Shown here piece after piece: positions 1 through 5,282 of a stretch of DNA of 15,156 nt. The stretch comes from Lachnospiraceae bacterium UBA7060 (lineage in GTDB: Bacteria > Bacillota > Clostridia > Lachnospirales > Lachnospiraceae): positions 1 through 15,156 of the forward strand of contig DLAA01000091.1 of assembly GCA_002493835.1 (NCBI GenBank). Reading direction: 5' to 3'. The stretch's first letter is position 1. The number at the start of each line of letters is the position of its first letter. The notes under the pieces are model-generated. The model saw nothing but the letters and a program-made list of their open reading frames with translations, did no database searches and had not been told where the DNA came from. Position numbers and translations under genes: made by a program.

Positions 1-24
1 GGGACTTTTTTCACAGCCCCTTTT
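1..24 (+). terminator. Terminator of a gene upstream of the window
   Basis: GGGACT and AGCCCC can pair around an 8-base loop, with one A/C mismatch, and TTTT follows. This has the shape of an intrinsic terminator for a gene that ends before the window. It is followed by TGTATACT, the same octamer that follows the two terminators at 997 and 1653. Confidence 0.5.
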
Positions 25-72
25 ATGTATACTTAATGTTAATCTAGAATGAATTTCATGGGGAGGCTGTAC

Positions 73-288
73 ATGAATCAGGAATCTTTTTCTTTTGTTG
101 TATATATGATACATGCCTGTGCGAATAAATGGAATATGATGCCTTCCGAGGTATATCAAAAATTGCAGAGTGCGGGCTGTATTCAGCGTTATCTCATGCC
201 GCATTATGATATTTTGCATACGCAAGGGACGGGTTATATAGTGGACGATATAAAAGAATATTTGAAAGTGCGGGGTGTAGTTGTATGA
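73..288 (+). CDS. DUF3791 domain-containing protein
   Basis: This is a 71-residue soluble protein of the DUF3791 family, recognised from the run SFVVYMIHACANKW near the start, then SEVYQKL, PHYDILHTQGT and YIVDDIKEYL. The first in-frame ATG is at 49, but the Shine-Dalgarno GGGGAGG at 60-66 sits six bases before the ATG at 73, so 73 is the likely start. The stop overlaps the next gene by four bases (ATGA at 285-288), so the two genes were built as a translationally coupled pair. In many Firmicutes DUF3791 sits beside DUF3990, which belongs to the ADP-ribosyltransferase-like superfamily. A toxin-antitoxin-like role is a reasonable guess but is not established by this sequence. The gene is intact, although its partner is broken. 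Confidence 0.85.
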   Translation: MNQESFSFVVYMIHACANKWNMMPSEVYQKLQSAGCIQRYLMPHYDILHTQGTGYIVDDIKEYLKVRGVVV

Positions 289-579
289 TTGTTTATCATG
301 GCTCGACAGAGATTGTAAAGAAACCAGATGTACAGCACTCTTATCGTACACTTGATTTTGGCAGGGGCTTTTATGTAACAACGGTCCGGGAACAGGCCGA
401 AAGATGGGCGAGACGTAAGGCGGATATTTTGGGGCGAATAAGCAATCGTGAATATTTACCGGATGCATGATGATACCAATGGATTTCACGTAAAATTATT
501 TGAGGAAGATTTAATCGAATGGATTGATTTTGTGTGCAGGTGTAGGGATGGAGAGAAGGATTATCAGAAGTATTTGATT
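285..579 (+). pseudogene. DUF3990 (ADP-ribosyltransferase-like) gene, frameshifted and 3'-truncated
   Basis: The first 51 codons carry the DUF3990 N-terminal pattern: YHGS at residues 4-7, then LDFGRGFYVTT, then EQAERWA. The frame then runs into a stop at 468-470. If one base near 439 is dropped (cgaTaagc-type insertion, T439), codons 435 onward read GRKAIVNIYRMHDD and continue as FEEDLIEWIDFVCRCRDGEKDYQKY, which is the expected middle of the family. One inserted base therefore explains the break. The homology fades after about 575 (roughly 96 residues), and the C-terminal third is missing. A GTG at 448 opens the downstream frame but has no good ribosome binding site. DUF3990 is in the ART-like superfamily, so the ancestral protein may have modified a target with ADP-ribose. 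This copy should be inactive. A sequencing error could explain the frameshift but not the missing C-terminus. Confidence 0.8.
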
Positions 580-735
580 ATAAGGTGCTTGTTCAAATTT
601 TGTGTGAAACAGAAAGAGAACTATTTGCCTGTAATTAGCTTCTTGCATCCTTTACTTTCCTCTGGTACCACCTCCCTAACAAATAAAAAGAAAGGAATCC
701 TTTCACTATTTAACTTTACAAATGTATCTAGTGAT
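580..735 (+). other. AT-rich joint between two gene remnants
   Basis: This stretch keeps the reading frame open between the DUF3990 remnant and the deacetylase remnant, but its translation (for example FCVKQKENYLPVISFLHPLL) matches nothing I recognise. It is AT-rich, and composition changes sharply near 745, where GC-rich coding sequence starts. I read it as filler left by deletion or recombination. A 45-codon minus-strand ORF also starts at 648; I could not assign it. Confidence 0.4.
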
Positions 736-978
736 GATTCTCTCGATTGGAAGGACTACGGAGTAGACGACATTGTCAAGCGCGTGGTGGAGTCCGACAA
801 GCTGAACAACGGCGCGATCATACTCATGCACAACGGCGCGAAGTACACGGCAGACGCGCTGGAATCCGTGATCACGGGCCTTCAGGATAAGGGGTATGAG
901 CTTGTACCCATCTCACAGTTGATCTATAAGGATAAGTATCACATGAAAGCGGACGGGACACAGGTGTCTGGGGAGTAA
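736..978 (+). pseudogene. C-terminal fragment of a polysaccharide deacetylase (NodB fold)
   Basis: About 80 residues match the end of Lachnospiraceae NodB-type polysaccharide deacetylases: SLDWKDYGVDDIVKRVV, then GAIILMHNGAKYTADAL (the late motif with the LMH histidine), then LQDKGYELVPISQLIY. Full-length members remove N-acetyl groups from peptidoglycan or other glycans and need an N-terminal TFDD motif and an HxxxH zinc site. Both are absent here, so this fragment cannot be an active enzyme. It is in frame with the DUF3990 remnant through a GTG at 448, giving a chimeric 176-codon ORF that gene callers would report as one hypothetical protein. The fragment is clearly GC-richer than the sequence before it. 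It ends about 20 bases before the terminator at 997. Confidence 0.8.
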
Positions 979-996
979 GAAAGATATGGGTTATAG

Positions 997-1031
997 AAAA
1001 AATCTGCATTGTTAAAATGCAGATTTTTTTT
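997..1031. terminator. Bidirectional intrinsic terminator, copy 1
   Basis: A perfect 14-bp stem (997-1010 with 1016-1029) with loop GTTAA is flanked by an A-run on the left and a T-run on the right, so it can end transcripts on both strands. It separates the plus-strand deacetylase remnant from the minus-strand XRE gene. It is nearly identical to the terminator at 1653. Confidence 0.85.
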
Positions 1032-1088
1032 GTATACTGCTATTCTATGGAGAACTCTATGAAGGAGAGCTTGGGTGAAGGTATATTG

Positions 1089-1298
1089 TTATCCCTCACG
1101 TATTTCCAATAAATCTGAAATATCACAATGCAGATATTCACACAACTTTATAATCAAATTGGCGTCAATGCGCTGAAAGTCATCTCTGCAATAGCGGTTA
1201 AAATTGCCTCTTTGCAGATCTAAATCTTTACAAATTCTGGTCTTGCTAATTTTCTTTTCTTCCAGTAATTCTACTATGCGTATATGCAAATACTTCAT
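1089..1298 (-). CDS. Small XRE-family helix-turn-helix regulator
   Basis: This 69-residue protein is little more than one Cro/C1-type helix-turn-helix domain: IVELLEEKKISKTRICKDLDLQRGNFNRYC covers helices 1-3, and IIKLCEYLHCDISDLLE is the typical closing pair of helices. Proteins of this size act as single-domain DNA-binding dimers. The start at 1298 is supported by an AGGAG about ten bases upstream on the minus strand. The gene is divergent from the small membrane protein at 1448. The 149-base spacer holds an AGTGT-N8-ACACT palindrome over a TATAAT box, which is a reasonable operator for this regulator (inference). It could also be the regulatory remnant of a mobile element. Confidence 0.85.
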   Translation of the reverse strand: MKYLHIRIVELLEEKKISKTRICKDLDLQRGNFNRYCRDDFQRIDANLIIKLCEYLHCDISDLLEIREG

Positions 1299-1357
1299 AT
1301 CTGTACCGCTCCTATATATATTTTAAACAGAAATTGTAAATTTAAATACTATGTATA

Positions 1358-1395
1358 TAGTCAGTGGATATATATAAAGTGTATAATTAGACACT
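1358..1395 (+). promoter_or_regulatory. Promoter with overlapping palindromic operator candidate
   Basis: A perfect -10 box TATAAT lies at 1382-1387, with a weak -35 TAGTCA 18 bases upstream at 1358-1363. An inverted repeat AGTGT-N8-ACACT (1378-1395) covers the -10 box. It points toward the membrane gene at 1448 and is a natural binding site for the divergent XRE protein. The minus-strand promoter of the XRE gene is not obvious. Confidence 0.5.
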
Positions 1396-1447
1396 ACTAA
1401 AAGTAAATGAAAAGTGAAATATTATATATTATTGGAGGAAAATATTT

Positions 1448-1639
1448 ATGGTATGGTTGATTTTTATTGTAATTGTGATAGCAGGAAATCTTATCTGTCT
1501 TTGGCATTTTGTAAAACATTTGAGAGATAAAGGATCCAAAGATAAGCGGAGCGGATATGGGCCATGCCGCTTTAGGCATTGTGGCGGGATTACCGAGGAG
1601 GAGAAAGAAGAGCTGCTAAAATACTTGGAGCAGTTATAA
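1448..1639 (+). CDS. Small single-pass membrane protein, unknown function
   Basis: This 63-residue protein has one N-terminal transmembrane helix (about residues 2-22, VWLIFIVIVIAGNLICLWHF). A basic stretch (KHLRDKGSKDKRSG) follows, which by the positive-inside rule puts the C-terminus in the cytoplasm. Then comes a CRFRHCGG segment with two cysteines, and a short acidic helix EEEKEELLKYLEQL. The start is supported by GGAGG at 1434-1438, nine bases before the ATG. I do not recognise a family. The divergent pairing with an XRE regulator suggests a regulator-target pair. The two cysteines and a histidine could bind metal, but that is speculation. It is followed closely by a terminator. Confidence 0.65.
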   Translation: MVWLIFIVIVIAGNLICLWHFVKHLRDKGSKDKRSGYGPCRFRHCGGITEEEKEELLKYLEQL

Positions 1640-1652
1640 AGAATATTCCCAT

Positions 1653-1685
1653 AAAAATCTGCATTGTTAAAATGCGGATTTTTTT
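1653..1685 (+). terminator. Intrinsic terminator, copy 2
   Basis: A 13-bp stem (1653-1665 with 1671-1683), with one T-G wobble and loop GTTAA, is followed by a T-run. It ends the small membrane gene. It matches the element at 998-1038 over 40 bases with one substitution and one missing T, including the trailing GTATACT. Confidence 0.85.
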
Positions 1686-1692
1686 GTATACT
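1664..1692 (+). promoter_or_regulatory. Probable carB promoter embedded in the terminator
   Basis: TTGTTA at 1664-1669 (overlapping the terminator loop) and TATACT at 1687-1692 are separated by exactly 17 bases, matching sigma-A spacing. Transcription would begin near 1699, at the first base of the inverted repeat at 1698. No better promoter is visible between here and carB. The hairpin would thus end one transcript while carrying the -35 box of the next. Confidence 0.5.
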
Positions 1693-1697
1693 TATTT

Positions 1698-1835
1698 CTA
1701 GTACAACGGATATGAAGTTGTTTTACGTTAAACGCAGAATTGCAATTGCTTTTCCTACACCGCTGATTTTCTTCCTTGTATCTGAAGCAAGTATCCTGCG
1801 TGGATATACCAAAGACTTAGTATTCGTTGTACTAG
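1698..1835 (+). promoter_or_regulatory. Nested inverted-repeat leader of carB (structured RNA or MITE-like element)
   Basis: The outer arms CTAGTACAACGGAT (1698-1711) and ATTCGTTGTACTAG (1822-1835) pair over 14 positions with one mismatch. Inside them, in proper nesting order, are AAGT 1715-1718 with ACTT 1815-1818, ACGCAG 1732-1737 with CTGCGT 1796-1801, and TTGCTT 1746-1751 with AAGCAA 1785-1790. Because the predicted transcript starts near 1699, the outer arms would form a closing stem that ends about 20 bases before the carB ribosome binding site. That resembles riboswitch architecture. It matches no riboswitch consensus I know and lacks a PyrR-box sequence. A small inverted-repeat transposable element is the main alternative, but I see no clean target duplication. 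A 42-codon plus-strand ORF (1712-1840) fits inside it but has no Shine-Dalgarno. Confidence 0.5.
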
Positions 1836-1866
1836 TATAGACGAGACAGAAGAACGGAGGATAAAT

Positions 1867-4800
1867 ATGCCACGCAGAACAGACATTCATAAAGTTTTGA
1901 TCATTGGCTCGGGCCCTATCATCATCGGACAGGCCTGCGAGTTTGACTATTCGGGAACCCAGGCGTGTAAGGCGCTCCGAAAGCTTGGATACGAGATTGT
2001 GCTCGTCAATTCCAATCCGGCCACGATAATGACGGACCCGGAGACGGCGGATGTGACTTATATTGAGCCGCTCAATGTAGAACGGCTGGAACAGATCATT
2101 GCAAAGGAGCGTCCTGACGCGCTGCTTCCCAATCTGGGAGGGCAGTCCGGGCTGAACCTGTGCGCGGAGTTGAACAAAGCGGGTATTTTGGATAAATATA
2201 ACGTCAAGGTCATCGGCGTGCAGGTGGATGCCATCGAGCGCGGCGAGGATCGCATCGAGTTTAAGAAGACCATGAATAAGCTGGGTATTGAGATGGCCCG
2301 CAGCGAGGTGGCCTATTCCGTGGAGGAGGCGCTCTCCATCGCGGACAAGCTGGGTTATCCGGTGGTGCTGCGCCCCGCTTACACCATGGGCGGTGCAGGC
2401 GGCGGTCTGGTCTACAACAGAGAGGAGCTGAAGGTGGTATGTGCCAGAGGTCTGCAGGCAAGTCTTGTGGGGCAGGTGCTGGTGGAAGAGTCCATCCTCG
2501 GCTGGGAGGAGCTGGAGCTTGAGGTGGTGCGGGATGCGGATAACAACATCATCACGGTCTGTTTTATTGAAAATATCGATCCGCTGGGAGTTCACACGGG
2601 TGATTCTTTCTGTTCCGCGCCCATGCTGACGATTTCCGAGGAATGTCAGAAACGATTACAGGAGCAGGCGTACCGAATTGTGGAATCGGTGCAGGTGATC
2701 GGTGGCACGAACGTGCAGTTTGCCCACGACCCGGTGACGGACCGGATTATCGTGATTGAGATCAATCCCCGGACGTCCCGTTCTTCCGCGCTGGCGAGTA
2801 AAGCCACGGGCTTTCCGATTGCGCTGGTGTCCTCCATGCTGGCGGCGGGATTGACTTTGAAGGACATTCCCTGCGGCAAATATGGGACGTTAGACAAATA
2901 TGTGCCGGACGGCGACTATGTGGTGATCAAGTTTGCGCGCTGGGCCTTTGAGAAATTTAAGGGCGTGGAGGACAAGCTGGGTACCCAGATGCGCGCCGTA
3001 GGTGAAGTGATGAGCATCGGTAAAACGTATAAAGAGGCGTTACAGAAGGCCATCCGCTCCCTGGAGACAGGTCGTTACGGTCTGGGACACGCGAAGGATT
3101 TTGACACGCTGCCGAAGGAGGAACTGTTAAGACGGCTGAACAGCCCGTCCAGCGAGAGGCATTTCCTCATGTATGAGGCGCTCAGAAAGGGCGCAACGGT
3201 GGAGGAAATTTTTGAGATCACCAAGGTGAAGGCTTACTTTATCGAGCAGATGAAGGAGCTGGTGGAGGAAGAGGAGGCCATTCTGAAATACAGAGGAGGC
3301 TCGTCACAGAGTGAGGCTGGTGGGATCGGGGGCGCACTGCCACTGCCCGACGAAATGCTTGTGACAGCCAAGAAGGACGGCTTTTCCGACAAATATCTGA
3401 GTGAACTTCTGGAGATACCCGAGGCGGATATCAGAGGACGCCGCCTTGCGCTCGGCGTGGAGGAGGCTTGGGAGGGTGTGCATGTCAGCGGCACGAAGAA
3501 CAGCGCCTACTACTATTCCACCTACAATGCGCCGGATAAAAACCCGGTGAATGAGGAGAAACAGAAAATTATGATCCTGGGCGGCGGGCCCAACCGGATC
3601 GGGCAGGGCATCGAGTTTGACTATTGCTGTGTGCATGCGGCGATGGCGCTGAAAAAGCTGGGCTTTGAGACGATCATTGTGAACTGCAATCCGGAGACGG
3701 TGTCCACCGACTATGATACCTCCGACAAGCTGTATTTTGAACCGCTTACTTTGGAGGATGTGCTGAGTATCTATAACAAAGAGAAACCGCTTGGCGTGAT
3801 TGCGCAGTTTGGCGGGCAGACGCCCCTAAATCTGGCCTCCGAGCTGGAGGCGAACGGGGTTCGCATTTTGGGGACTTCCCCCTCCGTGATCGATCTGGCG
3901 GAGGACCGCGACCAGTTCCGCGCCATGATGGAGAAACTCTCGATTCCTATGCCGGAGTCGGGTATGGCGACGACGGTGGAGGAGGCGCTTGGCATCGCGG
4001 CGGAAATCGGTTATCCAGTGATGGTGCGCCCTTCCTATGTGCTTGGCGGCAGAGGGATGGAAGTGGTTTACGACGATGACAGTATGACGGAATACATGAA
4101 TGCGGCGGTGGGCGTGACGCCTGACCGGCCGATTCTGATCGACCGTTTCTTAAATCACGCGTTGGAATGCGAGGCGGATGCCATCAGCGACGGCGCACAT
4201 GCCTTTGTGCCCGCAGTGATGGAGCATATCGAGCTGGCCGGAATCCACTCCGGGGATTCGGCCTGCATCATCCCTTCCGTGCACATTCCTCCAAAGAGCG
4301 TGGAGACGATAAAAGAATACACGAGAAAGATTGCGGAAAAGATGCATGTAAAGGGACTGATGAACATGCAGTATGCCATCGAGAACGGTAAGGTGTTCGT
4401 GCTGGAGGCCAATCCCAGAGCGTCCCGTACCGTGCCGCTTGTATCGAAGGTCTGCAATATCCGCATGGTGCCGCTTGCCACTGAAATCATCACTTCGGAG
4501 CTTACGGGAAGGCCGTCCCCGATTCCGGGATTAAAAGAACAGGTGATACCAAATTACGGCGTGAAGGAGGCGGTGTTCCCCTTCAACATGTTCCCGGAGG
4601 TGGATCCGATTCTTGGGCCGGAAATGCGCTCCACGGGCGAGGTGCTGGGGCTTTCCCGTTCCTACGGCGAGGCTTTCTTCAAGGCCCAGGAGGCGGTGCA
4701 GTCGAAACTGCCGCTTGAGGGCACGGTATTGATTTCCGTGAACAAGAAGGATAAGGACGAAGTGGTGGAAGTGGCGAAGAGTCTGGCCGAGGACGGTTTC

Positions 4801-5133
4801 AAGGTTGTAGCTACCGAAGGGACGTATAACTTGATCACCGCGGCGGGGGTTCCGGCAGCGAAGGCGAAGAAACTCTCCGAGGGACGGCCTAACGTGGGCG
4901 ATATGATCACCAACGGCGATTTTGATCTGATCATCAACTCCCCTGTGGGCAAGGACAGCGTCCACGATGACAGTTATCTGCGCAAGGCGGCGATTAAGGC
5001 GAAAGTGCCCTATATCACCACAGTGGCGGCGGCGAAGGTGACGGCGGAGGGGATCCATTACCTGAAAACCCACAAGGGAAGCGAGGTGAAGTCGCTGCAG
5101 GAGCTGCACGGGGAGATACATGATAAAGAATGA
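1867..5133 (+). CDS. carB: Carbamoyl-phosphate synthase large subunit
   Basis: This 1088-residue protein is full length for CarB (about 1,060-1,080). It makes carbamoyl phosphate from bicarbonate, ammonia (delivered from glutamine by CarA) and two ATP, feeding pyrimidine and arginine synthesis in the cytoplasm. The two homologous halves are clear. The first has IIGSGPIIIGQACEFDYSG (13-30), the ATP-grasp loop RPAYTMGGAGGG (169-180) and EINPRTSRSSALASKATGFP (298-317). The second has LGGGPNRIGQGIEFDYC (571-587), RPSYVLGGRGM (721-731) and LEANPRASRTVPLVSKVCN (846-864). The allosteric MGS-like domain occupies about 950-1075. A glycine-rich stretch near 477-493 lengthens the linker between the halves. 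The start is fixed by CGGAGG at 1855-1860. No carA lies directly upstream, where the partner usually sits, so it must be elsewhere. The sequence is closest to the Lachnospiraceae type. Confidence 0.97.
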   Translation: MPRRTDIHKVLIIGSGPIIIGQACEFDYSGTQACKALRKLGYEIVLVNSNPATIMTDPETADVTYIEPLNVERLEQIIAKERPDALLPNLGGQSGLNLCAELNKAGILDKYNVKVIGVQVDAIERGEDRIEFKKTMNKLGIEMARSEVAYSVEEALSIADKLGYPVVLRPAYTMGGAGGGLVYNREELKVVCARGLQASLVGQVLVEESILGWEELELEVVRDADNNIITVCFIENIDPLGVHTGDSFCSAPMLTISEECQKRLQEQAYRIVESVQVIGGTNVQFAHDPVTDRIIVIEINPRTSRSSALASKATGFPIALVSSMLAAGLTLKDIPCGKYGTLDKYVPDGDYVVIKFARWAFEKFKGVEDKLGTQMRAVGEVMSIGKTYKEALQKAIRSLETGRYGLGHAKDFDTLPKEELLRRLNSPSSERHFLMYEALRKGATVEEIFEITKVKAYFIEQMKELVEEEEAILKYRGGSSQSEAGGIGGALPLPDEMLVTAKKDGFSDKYLSELLEIPEADIRGRRLALGVEEAWEGVHVSGTKNSAYYYSTYNAPDKNPVNEEKQKIMILGGGPNRIGQGIEFDYCCVHAAMALKKLGFETIIVNCNPETVSTDYDTSDKLYFEPLTLEDVLSIYNKEKPLGVIAQFGGQTPLNLASELEANGVRILGTSPSVIDLAEDRDQFRAMMEKLSIPMPESGMATTVEEALGIAAEIGYPVMVRPSYVLGGRGMEVVYDDDSMTEYMNAAVGVTPDRPILIDRFLNHALECEADAISDGAHAFVPAVMEHIELAGIHSGDSACIIPSVHIPPKSVETIKEYTRKIAEKMHVKGLMNMQYAIENGKVFVLEANPRASRTVPLVSKVCNIRMVPLATEIITSELTGRPSPIPGLKEQVIPNYGVKEAVFPFNMFPEVDPILGPEMRSTGEVLGLSRSYGEAFFKAQEAVQSKLPLEGTVLISVNKKDKDEVVEVAKSLAEDGFKVVATEGTYNLITAAGVPAAKAKKLSEGRPNVGDMITNGDFDLIINSPVGKDSVHDDSYLRKAAIKAKVPYITTVAAAKVTAEGIHYLKTHKGSEVKSLQELHGEIHDKE

Positions 5134-5165
5134 TCGTGGACCAAAAGAGATATTTTTCAAAAATG

Positions 5166-5202
5166 AATTGACGTTTTTGCCAGAAAATTGACGTTCTTGC
5201 CA
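5166..5202 (+). repeat. Tandem 17-base direct repeat, period 20 (operator candidate)
   Basis: AATTGACGTTTTTGCCA (5166-5182) recurs as AATTGACGTTCTTGCCA (5186-5202) with one substitution. The 20-base spacing puts both copies on the same DNA face. The second copy overlaps the -35 box of the HD-GYP promoter, which is the usual position for paired activator or repressor sites. Confidence 0.7.
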
Positions 5203-5225
5203 AAGTACTTTCCTTTTATTTTAAT
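5197..5225 (+). promoter_or_regulatory. Promoter of the HD-GYP gene
   Basis: TTGCCA (5197-5202) and TTTAAT (5220-5225) are 17 bases apart, each one base off the sigma-A consensus. The predicted start near 5232 gives a leader of about 50 bases. The spacer 5134-5282 has no evident terminator for carB, so some read-through from carB is possible. Confidence 0.55.
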
Positions 5226-5282
5226 CATCTGTAAGATAAAAAAGATTGAGTTGACGCAGGATGGAAGGGAAAGGAAAAAGCA

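Noticed and set aside
655..690. GGAGGTGGTACC on the minus strand, resembling a T-box antiterminator
   Set aside because: Only a few bases match. No specifier loop, terminator or downstream amino-acid gene is present.
1723..2595. 290-codon minus-strand ORF over the start of carB
   Set aside because: It is a shadow of the GC-rich carB frame. It crosses the carB ribosome binding site and has a His/Arg/Leu-rich composition typical of antisense frames.
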